Source of the DNA: Stichopus chloronotus
Lineage: Eukaryota; Echinodermata; Holothuroidea; Aspidochirotida; Stichopodidae
Assembly: GCA_021234535.1 (NCBI GenBank)
Contig: SFZH01000008.1
Location: 7,510,897-7,574,896 of the forward strand
Direction: 5' to 3'
Length of the DNA: 64,000 nucleotides
A model generated the notes under the pieces. That model had not been told where the DNA came from. It did no database searches and was given only the letters and a program-made list of their open reading frames with translations. Every line of letters starts with the position of its first letter. The first letter of the stretch is position 1. Positions 1 to 12,330 of the stretch are shown here, piece by piece. A program made the translations under genes and the position numbers.

Positions 1-971
1 TTTCTTCTTTGATGCAAACTGGAAAATGACAACTTTTGGAAAAAAGGATTGCTAGGTTAAAACAATAGTGAATACGGACATCAAGCAGTAACAAAATGGG
101 AGCTGAAAGACACCTCCATACCTGTGGAAGATGGTAAAAACTGATATATAGGAAGTATACCTTGAGTACCTGATAGATCTTATTCTGACGTGATCGACAC
201 AAGGTTCCATCATAAGCCTAGTGTTATGTACAGCCAACTAATTACTCATTTTAACACAAGCAAAAGGTACTAGACTGATAAGGGCAAATTTATGAATACT
301 TCTGTCAAGTTAAATGTATTATAATGTTTTCGTATCTTTAGGATTAAAATATTTGTTAGGTGATCAACTCATAGTACCCCCATGCCACATAGGACATCTC
401 CATACATTGGCCGAGGTGCCTGATGCCACCATCCGTTAACAGTGTCTGAGATCTTGATTGCTGTAGTTAGTACACAGACTGACTTTAGCTCTCAAACAAA
501 CTGCCTCACTTGAATAAATTTGATCTCTGACCCCATGAATCGACGTCAAAGAAAAAATGTGAATCCCAACGCAGCACCATCGTAATTGAAACCACTACTA
601 TTTCCCTCCAATGTAAGGTCCCAGCGGTAAAGTTATAGTGAATCTGAAAGATCTTAACAGTCAGAAGTCTTCACATCTATCTAAAGACCCTGTCTATTGT
701 GTTCCAAGACTGTTGAGTATTAAAATGAAATGACAGAAAACTTTGCCAAGATCTTAACACACTCACATGGCTTTGCCACTTAATGGTGTCCGTAGTACTC
801 GAAAGCTGCACAAACGTTACATCATAGATAACGTAGGTGTCTAACAAGGTCTGAACATGCTCACATTTGGCTTTGTCAGGGGTGAGTCAATGGTGGTGAT
901 GCAAATTTGTTTGTGCATGAATATATCAGTGTTGGGAGTCTTTCCCTGTCTTGGCGAAATATTGAACCTAC

Positions 972-1156
972 CTATGTGCAATACCCTTGGCCTTAGTCGC
1001 TGGGCTCAAGAAATCGTCGACCGATTCGGTAGCAGCGAACTTCTCGAGACAAGCCTGGAAGGGGACCTTCAAGCCTCGGTGCTGGATCTGAAGGCTTGCT
1101 GTCATCAGCCTCTGCTTTGAGTTCCTCGACCCGAGCCTCGTAAGCAGTGACCTCAT
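972..1156 (-). CDS. USP5: USP5 exon 14, carries a one-base frame break (residues 487-548)
   Basis: 185 bp; acceptor GATCTTCAG, donor CATAG|GTAGGT. Spliced from exon 13 in phase 1 it reads DEVTAYEARVEELKAEADDS, like human EELLEYEEKKRQAEEEK. The end of the exon matches the family only in the next frame: LKVPFQACLEKFAATESVDD and FLSPATKAKG, like VPFSSCLEAYG...VDDFWSTALQAKS. Dropping one base near the CCTTCAG at 1088-1097 (plus-strand positions) joins the halves and gives a phase 2 exit. No splice pair can remove the extra base. A sequencing or allelic indel is likeliest. Confidence 0.9.
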
Positions 1157-1589
1157 CTGAAGATCGAATTTGTGAAGGTGAACGTTTCAAGGTAAATATG
1201 TCTGTAAGTCACTGACATGCTACGGATGGTGATATGTAAATGAGAATAAAGTAACTGTTGCAAATTCTGCTTGAAGAGGTAAGGCATAAATTTCTACAGT
1301 TACATTGTCTTTTATGTGGCATTATAGGTACTCTAAAAAAAAACCAAAAACTACAGCAGCAATGCAGTTGAACCTCAGTACTTCTGGTTGTGTAATGTTC
1401 CTCTGTAGGGAGGTTCTAAATATGTTAGAAACAAATCCATTGTGATTGAAGAGATTCACAACGAAAAATAGACAAGTTTGGATCTGGTTGATGCATCTGG
1501 TCGATGAATCTGGTTGATTAAGGTTGATGAACCTGGTTCACAAATATAAGACTTCTGCTTCTTCCGTTATTTGCATGCAATCCCTTGTC

Positions 1590-2350
1590 AACAAGGTAAA
1601 CCAGTTCATTTATGTCCATTAAACAGTGGTTCCAGTTTTGCATCACCTTCTCTGAAACTGTGGGCTGCTAAACACCTGGGATCAAGCCCATTGTTCTGAG
1701 CGAAGCTAATTGGGTAAGGATTGACTCTCTTAAAAGATGTTGCTACATGAATGATATTGAACTGGAATTGCCTAATAAAGGAATGAAATACCTTTGAGTC
1801 CAATTGAGAAGCTTATCTTCACTTGATTTAGTGGGTCTTAAGGTAACAGTTTTTAAAGTTAATGCACACCTGCCATCTGGTGTCTGACATTCCTCTTTTG
1901 TACTTTATGCTGATGTTGATAATACGCACAATTGTGCTGAACACCTCAATACTACAGTACAGTACTCTGTTCTTTACTGTTACACACGTCAATCACAGTA
2001 AATCGAAAGAAGAGCTTAAAAAACTACTGCCCAGGGCCAACCAATCCAAACAAAGGATCAAAACATTCTATAATTTATGCCAGTAATGTGTGCAAAACTA
2101 TGGGAGAAGATTACCTTTCCAGGTGTCAGACACTTTTTTGGTAACTGATTCACAAAAAAAGACCAATTATACATATTTTGCTCACACCTAAACTATTAAC
2201 ATCTTTTGCTTAGATGCAAAGAAGCATGAGTGAGAAGTCTGATACACATTGAAAATAGAGCAAGATCCTGACACCATGAAAGAGAATACCAAAATGTCTA
2301 GCTAGCATGACAATATCTCTATACATGTAATGTAATGAGATAATAAAGAA
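1590..2350. repeat. Dispersed repeat family 1, copy A
   Basis: About 700 bp that aligns by eye with 27510-28620. Shared blocks include AATGATATT...TGGAAT, AAAGGAATGAAATAC, TAGTGGGTCTTAA versus TGGTGGGTCTTAA, TTCTTTTGTACTTTATGCTG-like words and TCTAGCTAGCATG, then ATACATGTAATGTA. No protein or pol III box was recognised. It lies in USP5 intron 13. Confidence 0.7.
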
Positions 2351-2359
2351 GCAATGGTA

Positions 2360-3991
2360 GAAAAAGATGTTAACATGTTATGATAAAGTGCAAAGTGCTA
2401 TGTTTGTGAGTTTGGAATACTTCAGTACATATTGATGGCCTGGCTGGATAGATGACTTGGATAACATTTCCATAATATTTGTTGACATTGTTGCTTTTAT
2501 ATCTATAAAAATACTGAGCATAAGTTCAAATAATGTCAGATTGTAAGAAGTCAGTTATTTTATTTCACCTATCTTTACAGATTGAGGATGGATGGTGTGT
2601 TTTGAATGCATATGTGTTTGGATACATTAAAGTAAAAGTAACTATCTGCATCTCACTGCAGTGTGAATTTCGGGACAAGGTATCATGCTCTAGTATCGAA
2701 AGAAATACACAGCAAATTTCCAAGAGAAGAAGTCATCCATTTATCATGATATCGTCTGATGTATCAAATGATGTATCAAACTAAAGTGGAACCACGGATC
2801 ATGCAAGTCGGTGTCCGTTTGCAGATCTCCTGTGAGTAAATTGGATTGTAATTCCAGCCTTCCAGTGATGACCTTGTATGGGTCTAGCCTAATGTCAACA
2901 ACATGAACCATCACAAACTGACACGGCATGAGTAACAATCTAGCCTAGGTTTGTAATCCTAACATACTGCCTGCAGGCAAAAGCTGTGCTAACTATGAGC
3001 AAAGTGGTTAGGCCTGGCCTTACCTCCAGCTGACACGTCACAGTTCAAACAACAATGATGGCCATGTAGCCAGCTCAGTCAAAACTAGTGTTTTCATGGG
3101 TACCCCAGGTACCCCAATGGCATTTTACTAAATGGATCCAAACTTACTACCTGATTCCTTCGCAAAGTGGAAAATGACACAACCACTGTGTGAACACACT
3201 GTACGTAAGATTGCAAACTTTGCCCACCATACACAGCAAATAGCTCAAAATGGAATTTTCATCTTTTTCTCAAGGAAAATAGGTGGTCCTATTCATGAAA
3301 AGGTGTTGGAGAGTGCATGTGGTGTACTTGTAAGGTTCCTATGGACAAATGTGAAGTACATTATTGTGGAAATGCCGATGTTAGCAATTACGGCATCACT
3401 TTGGTCAGGTACACGGGCACCCAACAACAATCACCAGATTCCAAATTTTAGGAGTCGATGGAAGCACTAGTCAAAATAATATTGTCAAAATCGTCAGTTC
3501 CTGAGGCATGATCATGACTCAATGTCATTTTACTACGTAGATCAAACCTCTAATGCTGCAAATGACATTAGCGCTAATCGTCACCGTCCAGGAAATCAAA
3601 TGATGCTAACAATGTGTCACCGCAATGACAATTGAGTTACAAGTGCTGACATACATTTAATGCTCCCATAGCCACAAGTTCTCCACAGGATTCTCCTTAC
3701 CTTTGACCTGACTGACATTTATCTTCTTTATTTTTTCAGGCAGTATTGCAAGTACTTACAAATTTCTCCCCTAAAAGTGAACCATACTGCAAAGAATGAC
3801 TGGCTGTTGTATGAAAGCTGGGACTAAATTTATCTACACACTTGAAGCTACATAAGGGTAGCAATGCACAATAGCACGCTACAAACTGGTAGCCAATGCA
3901 CAGCAGACTGAGACAATGACAGACACGGTGCCATTTTCTGACAGAGAAACGATATCCCACAAAAAAAAAATCACAAAATGTCTGGCATTAC
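2360..3991. other. USP5 intron 13, remainder: no further feature
   Basis: Read on both strands. Frames of up to 112 codons occur but none has recognisable motifs, protein-like composition or paired splice sites. Confidence 0.5.
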
Positions 3992-4145
3992 CTTTATTGG
4001 TGGCAGCTTCTGTCGCCACAGGCAACGAAAACACATAGTCGCTTCTCCTGGTGTAGCGAACCTGCTTGGATTGGGCACATTCTATTCTCTCCTCCACTTC
4101 AAACTTGAGGGAGTCACAGGGGTTCACTTGGCCTCTGCTGTTCCT
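3992..4145 (-). CDS. USP5: USP5 exon 13 (residues 436-487)
   Basis: 154 bp, phase 0 in and phase 1 out; acceptor ACTGCAG, donor AAAG|GTAATG. It encodes RNSRGQVNP...LKFEVEERIECAQ, then VRYTRRSDYVFSLPV and ATNK. This matches human [38 protein letters not shown] and ALNK. It is the finger-like region of the USP fold. Confidence 0.94.
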
Positions 4146-4656
4146 CTGCAGTAAAGACAATCAGTAGAAGGCTGGCATCAAACAGGCACTCTGACCATTG
4201 CATATGATAAAAGAAACATGTGTTTACAAATTGCTCACAAATCATTATGCTACTCAAATCAGTAACTGTTATGTACAATTAAGAATGTGCCCCCCACCCC
4301 CACCATTTCCCTATCTCCCAGTCTCAGAAAAGTGAAGGAGTTCAAACATGAGTTGCAAACAAATTTACAAGGCCCTAATCAGTTATCTTGAAGCCAAAAG
4401 TGTTTGCTGGCACCTGAACAGACACATGGAAACAATTTTACTGTACATCAGGCACAGCACATAAAGTAAGTAGGACACATACAGAGAATAATGATGATGA
4501 TTTAAAATGTCTCTCTTTTTTTTTTTGCAAGGAGGAAAATGTCCAAAAAGAGACATTTAAATAAATAAACTGATCACTCTTTTGACTCACCTTGTTCTTA
4601 CCATGAACAAAGTTGTTCAGTTTACAAATACATTACATCAAATACTTCACACTGAC

Positions 4657-4779
4657 CTCTATGAGAGTGAAGAGATGTAGAAGGTATTCAAAGGCATCTT
4701 GCTGTCTATTGGTGGCAAATTCTGGATGACCCCTACCGACTAAAGTCTTCAACATTCTGGGAGCAATTCCATCTTGCGT
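4657..4779 (-). CDS. USP5: USP5 exon 12, Asp box (residues 395-435)
   Basis: 123 bp, phase 0 at both ends; acceptor GTCCTTAG, donor GAG|GTCAGT. It encodes DGIAPRMLKTLVGRGHPEF, then ATNRQQDAFEYLLHL. The QQDA motif places D422, equivalent to human D435. The family is highly conserved here and the motif is intact. Confidence 0.94.
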
Positions 4780-5667
4780 CTAAGGACCACAATTTAAAAA
4801 AAAAAAAAAAGCATTCCAACTCACTGTCACCGATATGGACACTACATTGGTTTATTACAGTTCACAGCAGCAGTTATGTGAAATTGTTAGAGAGAGAAAA
4901 CCGTGGAGGGTTGGATTATGTTGCCATTGAACAATGTGTAAAGTTACGGAATTTCTGATTCTGATTTGAGGGTCCGGTACTCAAATCGGAACAAGAGTTT
5001 TTCAGATATCTAAAGTTTTATTACTGAACTTTAATCTGTTCCACCACAGACTTCTGAAAAATGAGTTGAAAAGTAAGGAGAGAGGAGGATCTGAAAAGAT
5101 ATGAAGGGGCTATTTTTTTTTTTCAAATTCTCCTCCCAACCACCTCCATCTAAAGAAATCTAAAGAATACATGACCTCAGTTCCAAGAATTTCTACACAC
5201 TAATGTAATTTCAAACATGACAAACATGACAGACAGTTTTCATTGAGTGGGAATTAGTAAAGGATTCTTGACAGTGTATTAAAGTGCTAATGTTTGGCAG
5301 CATTGTTAAGTTTGTCTTAAATCATGATTTCAATAAAAAACAGTGATTCCAATCAACTGAATCAATTTACATCATGTTTTTAATAAAAATCATGATTTTC
5401 ATCGGCTTGGTTCTAATCAAATAACCCTGATGTTTGGCGACAAGTTGCTACTAAAGGAAGAACCAAGTAAAATGTAAGAGTGTCAGTTGCAAACTGTCTT
5501 CAGAAATGTCGAGATGACAAATCTGTCGGCAATAAGTGTGCCCCGCAACTAGGCATTGGTGACTGTGTGAGTCAACGAAAATGTTTTTGTTACAGCTGTG
5601 TGCTCCACCAGTATATTTCATGAACTGTGTGCGCCATAATGTCACTGTGGTGCATGAAACAATTAGT

Positions 5668-5850
5668 GTCTAAATTTTGGGTGGCAAATTTTGTGATGTT
5701 TTAGGTCTTTGGGAAACTATCGATGAAAATGGGATGATTATGCATACGAAAAATTGCTGCATACTTTTACATTTGTGTAGCAGTTTGGTCTGTCAGTGTG
5801 GTAAATTGCTTTGCATGACTGGATAGATTATTCCTCCTGGTGTGTTGCTT
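5668..5850. repeat. Dispersed repeat family 2, copy A
   Basis: Aligns by eye with 34700-34885. Shared blocks: TAGGTCTTTGG-AAACT, then TTTGTGTAGCA, and ACTGGATAGATTATTCC versus ACTGGATAAATCATTCC. Sequence between the blocks is diverged. Non-coding, in USP5 intron 11. Confidence 0.55.
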
Positions 5851-6019
5851 GAACTTGCTGTGTGCAACTAAGTCTACCCAGGAGTGTGATGCTGCAGATT
5901 TAAGTGAAAGTCCTACATCACATGAAAGTTGAGTTTCTTAGCTTTCTGAAATTTCTTTCTTTATAATGTGATGTTATTCATACCATCATTTCCTCTGTCT
6001 TAAAATAGGACTTCAAGGC

Positions 6020-6450
6020 TACAAGGGCGAAATTGTGAGAATGCGACGAAGGATTTTAATTTTGTTCGTATAAATTTATTTGTAAATAGCGCTTAAGAAG
6101 CGGTCTCAGTCTATCCGTGTAAGACAAAAGAGAGTACAACATGCGCCTATAATCTTGGACTCGTATTCAGAATTCCACTTCAGTTGTTGAGACAATTCCG
6201 TCTTGAAATGCAGTAAAGGTGTGTCAGAATGAATCACTCTAACGCACACGTTGGAGTACACTTAAAACAGAACTGATGCATTTAGTCTTATGCAGCGGTC
6301 TCTTCTTGAGGATGGGTTGTCCACTCTGACATCTGGTGTCTGAATTTTTTCCATCGGTCTCTGAGGCTTTGGGCTCATATGTAAGCGATAGAGCTTACAA
6401 TCCACACGTTACCAGTGACCACTCCCATGCACTTATACCAGTTGCCATTT
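6020..6450. other. Unassigned stretch of less AT-rich sequence in USP5 intron 11
   Basis: Richer in CG dinucleotides than the flanking intron, with words such as AAGCGGTCTCAG and ATGCAGCGGTCTC repeated about 190 bp apart (6098 and 6291). No open frame with recognisable protein was found on either strand. It may be an old repeat. Confidence 0.25.
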
Positions 6451-6621
6451 ACTACAGCAATTTGCCAGACTTTTCTGAGTCTTTTTTTTTTAGCTGAACT
6501 TCAAGATTACAAATTTCATTAGATTTAATAAATTCAAAACGTTAATCTAGATCATGTAGATAAAAATACATTTTAATATATATGAATATTCACAACCAGA
6601 TATACAAATATATTTGCTCAC

Positions 6622-6700
6622 CATTTCCTCTTCATCCGTCTCATCAGAGGGTGGTGCTTTGGAATATTTCCCTGAGAGAATACCGTGTCCAAATTTCGCC
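6622..6700 (-). CDS. USP5: USP5 exon 11 (residues 368-394)
   Basis: 79 bp, phase 2 in and phase 0 out; acceptor TCGACAG, donor AATG|GTGAGC. It encodes AKFGHGILSGKYSK followed by an acidic linker ending TDEEEM, matching human AKLGHGLLSGEYSK and its variable acidic loop. The loop is about 10 residues shorter than in human, normal variation for this segment. Confidence 0.93.
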
Positions 6701-7339
6701 CTGTCGAACAAACAAAATGGCTATTTACATGTACTAAACTGATGAGATGCTTCTCACCAACTCCTGAGCATCTGCCTAGTTACACCTTGGAAAGAGAACG
6801 CATACCACAAATTTCATTTACAGCCAAATCATAATTCCAAAGGTCCCCTCGTAATACATAAAGATGTGAAAGGGTCTCACAAAGCATTAAACATCAAACA
6901 ACTCTCACAATGTACGATGGGAGTTAAAATTTGCATAAAAGTGAGAGTATTCTTTACACAAGTTTTCATATTCAGCAAAGATAAGGGTTTCATTGAAACA
7001 GTTTTGATTAAATAACAACCTCATTACAATGTAAGAACTGCAAAGAGATTCCTACCAGGTTCAGAATATGCAACAAATTTTATGGGTACTTTTCTCTCCT
7101 TTTTTTAAATGATGAAAGACATGAAGCAATGCTTTTTTGATGTGTGACAGATCCACAATACATTAGACTGTAAGTTCTTAAAACAAAATGTGTGGAAAAA
7201 ATGTAATTCTATCATGGAGGTATGGTTTTTGCTCCCGTGAGTTAGGACAATCATTGTTAAGAGAGATTCATAGCAGCTTTAAATAATAAACAAATGAGGA
7301 TACCAAATTAAAAGAAATCAATTTGGGGGAAGGATTATT

Positions 7340-7640
7340 TCAACTGGACCCACAGCGGTTCAGGGATAATTTCCCCCCTGATAACTTTCAATGGAGAACA
7401 TCTCCCAGGTAATTCCCCAGCCAGACAATTCCAAACTCAGATAATATCCGGTTGGACAATTCCCGCTAACCCTAAACTTACCCCAACACTTTCCCTGAAG
7501 AAATTCATCAGGGGGAGTTGCTCCAAGGGGAAATTCTCCGGGTTTGGAATTGTGCGGTAAAGTTTGTCCGAGGGAAAATTGTGCAGGGGAAAATTGTCTG
7601 GGTGGGATTTGTCTAGGGAGATGTCCAATCATGCCTAAAC
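7340..7640. repeat. Degenerate GGGAAAATTGTCC-type minisatellite
   Basis: The stretch is made of variants of GGGGAAAATTGTC(C)GGG and their reverse complements (GACAATTCCC), roughly every 16-20 bp, with orientation switching near the middle. Examples are GAGGGAAAATTGTGCAGG and GGGAAAATTGTCTGGG at about 7570-7605. Open frames on both strands rich in Pro and Gly here are by-products. Confidence 0.65.
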
Positions 7641-7703
7641 CTGACATTTGCTTCAAGTATAAACAGAATAAACGAGACGAAAGAGAACTTAAAAACTACT
7701 TAC

Positions 7704-7775
7704 ATTTGCACATTAAAATCACCTGTGGCATCTGATGCAGCCGAACTGAATATTGCCTCCACTTGATTTGAATAT
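7704..7775 (-). CDS. USP5: USP5 exon 10 (residues 344-368)
   Basis: 72 bp, phase 2 at both ends; acceptor TATTCAG, donor CAAAT|GTAAGT. It encodes YSNQVEAIFSSAASDATGDF and NVQ, matching human YVDKLEKIFQNAPTDPTQDF. It is part of the catalytic fold between the Cys and Asp boxes. A degenerate minisatellite starts less than 70 bp into the next intron. Confidence 0.92.
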
Positions 7776-9054
7776 CTGAATATTCAAAGGGATGACCACA
7801 AAGAGAATTACAGAAGAAATTGCATGTCAAATTAGATGATACTTGAGTAATTCAAAATGGAATTGACACATTTGAGATTATTTTCAAAACCTGTGATGAA
7901 GACGACACAATGAAAACAGAAAAATACCTTCAAACTATCATATAAAGCAGGAGCATTTGATGTTATAAAACTGAAATTTGTCGCAACTTTGCATCTTTAA
8001 AAAATACCACTGCACCTGTGGTCTACTAACGGTCGAAATCTGCTTGGGTTCCCCATCCCCCACTCGCTGACTGACTTAGCCTGATGTGCCCCTCAGTGTG
8101 GGCTTTTTGTCTGTCTTTTACCCTCTCTGTCTGTCTGTGACAGTATTTAACATGACTCAGATAAGAGTAACGATGAAAACTGGAAAAGTACGATGAAGTT
8201 ACTCATGTGCATAGAAAACAGAGAAATGAAAATATCCCCAAATGGCATGCCTATTAACCCTTGTATCAATGCACAATTGAAAATGTACTCATGCTACCAT
8301 TGTTTGACGTTTCTGAAAAGATTTATCAGAGTGCCAGGGTTTTCCATCATTAATTTAACAAAAACAATTTAAAAATTTCTAATGATGAAATCAGCCAGAC
8401 TGCAAGTTGTCTCAGATAATTCATGGAAGGATTTTGGTGGCCTTCCGATGGTACCCTTAGCCTAACTGATGTTAAAAATAGATTCAAACAACTGAAAGTG
8501 TGCAATATCCCACCAAAAACAAGCTGTAGAGAAAATGCATGTAAGTCAGAGAATCTCCTGTGTTCGTCACAACAGGATCTTTTGTTTTTTGGGGGGGTAA
8601 CATGTGACAAAACTAATATCCCTCAAAGAAAAAAATATACTGCAAATACTGGAATGCCAGGCACCCTAATGTCCATGCATTTTACATCAATTCAGAAATG
8701 CGGTAATTTTCATGATGCTGAGTGACCATAATTTCATGATGCTATGTGACCGCAGTTTGGAGGACACCTGTGGCTAATATATTACTTTTCATCAGGAAAC
8801 TACCACCTTGACAATTTTTGGATCACATTTGATTTTCACTTTTTACAAGGTCAGTTCAAATGGGAGAAACCATAGATTATTCTTGGACAAAAAACACAAT
8901 TTTGCAGTGACCCAACTGGGGATCAAATCCTAAACCTGGTTGTTAAGCGTCATTGCTGCAAATGCCACCACATGCCACCACATTTATTCGCTCAGCCAGC
9001 AATCGTCTTTCATGTTACAACATTCATGGAATGGGGGGGGACAACATAACTCAC

Positions 9055-9111
9055 CTTTGTACAAAGTCAGGAATTGTAAAGAGTACTTGAAGCACAGAAT
9101 TCATGTAACAA
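9055..9111 (-). CDS. USP5: USP5 exon 9, catalytic-Cys microexon (residues 325-344)
   Basis: A 57-bp exon, found by looking for the missing Cys box; its length and phases (2 in, 2 out) were predicted from the neighbours before it was found. It encodes CYMNSVLQVLFTIPDFVQ, matching human CYLNSVVQVLFSIPDFQ. The nucleophile C326 (human C335) is the codon at 9108-9110. Acceptor CTTCCAG, donor AAAG|GTGAGT. Because the exon is a multiple of three and symmetric, skipping it would remove the active site without breaking the frame. Confidence 0.95.
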
Positions 9112-10158
9112 CTGGAAGAGAGATACAAACAGTTTAAGGTAAGGCAGTGTCATTTGAAGTCATGAGCCACTTCACTTCATACAGCCACTAAATCAACTGA
9201 ATGGTGAACCATGGGCCAAAGCAAGGAATATCGATACGTAAGAAAGGGACCTTGCAGTCTCCGATTAGTCCTACATGAGAACGGATAACAGTAACTGTAA
9301 CTACCTTTGTAAAATGCAAGGAAAGGGTTAATATTGCACAGAGGGATAGACGATTAGTTTTTCAACCAGTATTCAACAAATTCAAAAATGGAGAACGATT
9401 TACTGAACGTGAGTATTGTCTCGATCTCCTTTTCAAAGAGTGACGTAAATAAATTACCATTCACAGTTGGACCGAGGTTCACCCAAAGTGACCTCTGGTG
9501 TCCGCCAAGGAGACTTTTACACTCGGTGTGAACCATAGTAAGGTACCACATTTGAAATGTGTTCAGAAGCTAGATACATAAACTGGCTCAAACATAAAGT
9601 AAGCATCCAACAACCACAAAGAGGTTAACTGCCGTGAATATGAGATCGAGTGCCAACTTTACAGCAGTAAAGCTTAAAGTGAACAGTTTTTTCCTCTTCA
9701 TTTGTGAAATATTTGAAATAGCATGTTCTGTATGGAAGTTTAATGGACTTTTAAAACAAACATCTATTCCACAGTGATGCAATGCATGATGGGAAATCTG
9801 TGTTGTCTGCATTTCACTTCCTCAACATCTCAACTGCCTTTATGTTCACAAAGTTTCGAGCATAATCTACAACTAACGACCTACTTTTTCACTGGGTGTC
9901 AAATTTCAAGTTAAAAAATGCATTTCAATTTAAAATAAGAGAACGAAGACATCTGCTGTCATTTGCTGGTGCTATGTAACATCTGGTGACCTTGAGGGAA
10001 CTGTGCATGTTTTCTTATCAAAGCAGCAATATCCCAAGTTATGGTCTGAAGTCCCTTTCATTTTATATATTGCCAATGGAACTTTTCCTTTAAACCAATG
10101 GAGAAATACTGCCAAGAAAGACAGGAACCCTAATAATATATTTTAAGTTCTTTTATAC

Positions 10159-10295
10159 CTGTTTCCTAGGTTTCTCAACCCTGTGTATCCTGGTCCGTAG
10201 AGCGGTTCTAGTTTACTTCCAGCCTCCTGCATGGCATCCCACTCCCAGACCCTGGTATTGAGATCAATCTCCAACTCGGTCATTGTTTTATCGGT
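10159..10295 (-). CDS. USP5: USP5 exon 8, start of catalytic domain (residues 280-325)
   Basis: 137 bp, phase 0 in and phase 2 out; acceptor CGTTTAG, donor AACAG|GTATAA. It encodes TDKTMTELEIDLNTRVWEWD through LEPLYGPGYTGLRNLGN, matching human TDKTMTELEIDMNQRIGEWE and FGPGYTGIRNLGNS. The GNS of the Cys box is split here: the Ser codon is completed by the first base of exon 9. Confidence 0.95.
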
Positions 10296-12235
10296 CTAAA
10301 CGAGCCAAATAAAGTAAAGAATCGATGCCAATGTTGGATCGACATGGTGGGTGCAGAAGTGCAGAAGTTACACATGTATGCTACGGTTACATGTTAATTT
10401 AAATAGTGAAATGTCACTGCAAATCATGCTGTTGTTAAAAAATAAATTGTCCTTTTAATCTTCAGTTGTCGATTTCACCTTCCAACGTTGGTTACGGGAC
10501 GATACTGATTATTGGGTCTAATTACCTTTGCTTGAAGTATTTTGTGGTAAACTGATAGAAGCATATCAGGATAGCTAACTATTTCTTCAGCAGTCATCGC
10601 CTGGCCATACAAGAACAAGAATTGAAAGGAGTAGGCTTTCCCTATTGTTGTGACCTTGAGCTTCTCTGATAAACTCTCCCACAAACAAGTCGGTTTCATA
10701 ATTGCGATGAGCGGTGGCTTCTTTCAGCAAAATTTCATAACCGAAGTTGACTAATTAACCTTTAATTCAAAGCGAGGTTGGGGTTCCATTTGAGAAGACT
10801 GCACAAACAATTTCCATGGAAACCGTGAGGTAATAAAAGAAAAGCCAATCCAAATTTTCCTTTTGTTTTAGGTATTTCTTTTTTCTTTTTGTCCACTGAA
10901 AGAGCAAACACTTCCTTGTTTCCAATCTTCTTCATCCTTCATTTTATGTCTTTTGAAATACAGCATGTCTCTTTCGAAATGGACAGTGAACTTTCCTGGA
11001 ATATAAAGCAAAGTCTACTATGGCATTTACACGATGTTTTAATGAATTCCTCTGGGTTCACATTATTCTTCCTGTGAATGAAAGCATATTTAATTGGGTC
11101 AGCCGTTTCTACTTTTACATCATCACCGTATGACCTCATAAGATCAGACTCCACACGCCCTTCTTAGAATTAAAGCAAAATCCACTAAGCACTTAGATAA
11201 ACAGGAAGTCACCATGGTTAATAGTGAAAGGTTATCGCAAAACAGATAACGAAATGAACCTCAAAATTAAACCCAAAATGTCGAGGATGAAGAGTTCAGA
11301 AAAAGTCAATGAGCGATATGCGTGGTTTTGCGATACCGCATAAGTAGGATGACGTCAGTTTGCCCCTAATTACGACATCGAGAAGAAATGCAACGACAGA
11401 GATGGGTGTATGGGTTTAAGGAAGGTATAAATAGTGTATTGAATAATGAGAGGAGGGGTAATAATCATAATCATTTTAGACTACTTGATACCACAAAATG
11501 TGACTAGGCTATTTCTATAACAGGTATATACACAATACATATCCTATCACTGTGGTCTCCTGTGAGCTCAATGTGTTGCCATCACATATAAACATCAAAA
11601 TTGACTTCAAGTTGAGCTTTCTTTAGTGTTAATATTACATGCAAATGTCAACCCATTTCAAGTTACCTCCAAATTCACTACATCTCTTTAAAATATTAAT
11701 ATCACACATAAATGCAATATACTGAGTTCATTACTCAAGTGAAAGCTCAATCCACAGGATGGAAGTAGGACAGGCAAAGAGTAACATGAATTTCCTTACT
11801 CGAGTACTGTCAAAACACTGTGCATATTGTAGCTAAACATTCATAAAAAAAAGTATATACAGGGACTAAAGGAGGATTGGAAACAATGTGAGTGGCAGAG
11901 GGCTCAACAAAGTAGCAGCAGGTATACTGTAAACTTAAAGTCGATAAAAAAGTAAAAGATGCCATCAACTATACCTACCAGCTATAGTATAAAATTATCT
12001 ACAAGGAATACTACCATCGCATATAAACACTCTCTGAGTTAATTATTTTAAATCTCATCTCAGTCCTCAGCTTTCAAACTATGAAACAGAAACCACGACA
12101 CTGGGTTCATTTTAATTTCATCCGAACGCAACGTGCAATATTCGCAAAAAAGAGACTCAAGGCCGGAGGTCCATCCAGAAGATTTCTTTGGATGGGAGTA
12201 AAACTTCATCTAGAGACATATCAAACAAATTTTAC

Positions 12236-12330
12236 CTTCTCCATCATCATCATATTGATTCCAAAATGAGCCAGATGCTTGGCAAGATTTGGGTCGTCGA
12301 CCATAGCGTCTTCATCGTAGGAGTAAACAT
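12236..12330 (-). CDS. USP5: USP5 exon 7 (residues 248-279)
   Basis: 95 bp, phase 1 in and phase 0 out; acceptor TCCCGCAG, donor GAAG|GTAAAA. It encodes [20 protein letters not shown] and then AHFGIN and a run of four Met, matching human [20 protein letters not shown]...HFGIDMLKMQK. This is the end of the ZnF-UBP domain; the conserved tyrosine and acidic stretch lies next to the ubiquitin-tail site. Confidence 0.94.

Noticed and set aside
7360..7735. Frames on both strands rich in Pro, Gly and Leu
   Set aside because: By-product of the GGGAAAATTGTCC minisatellite.
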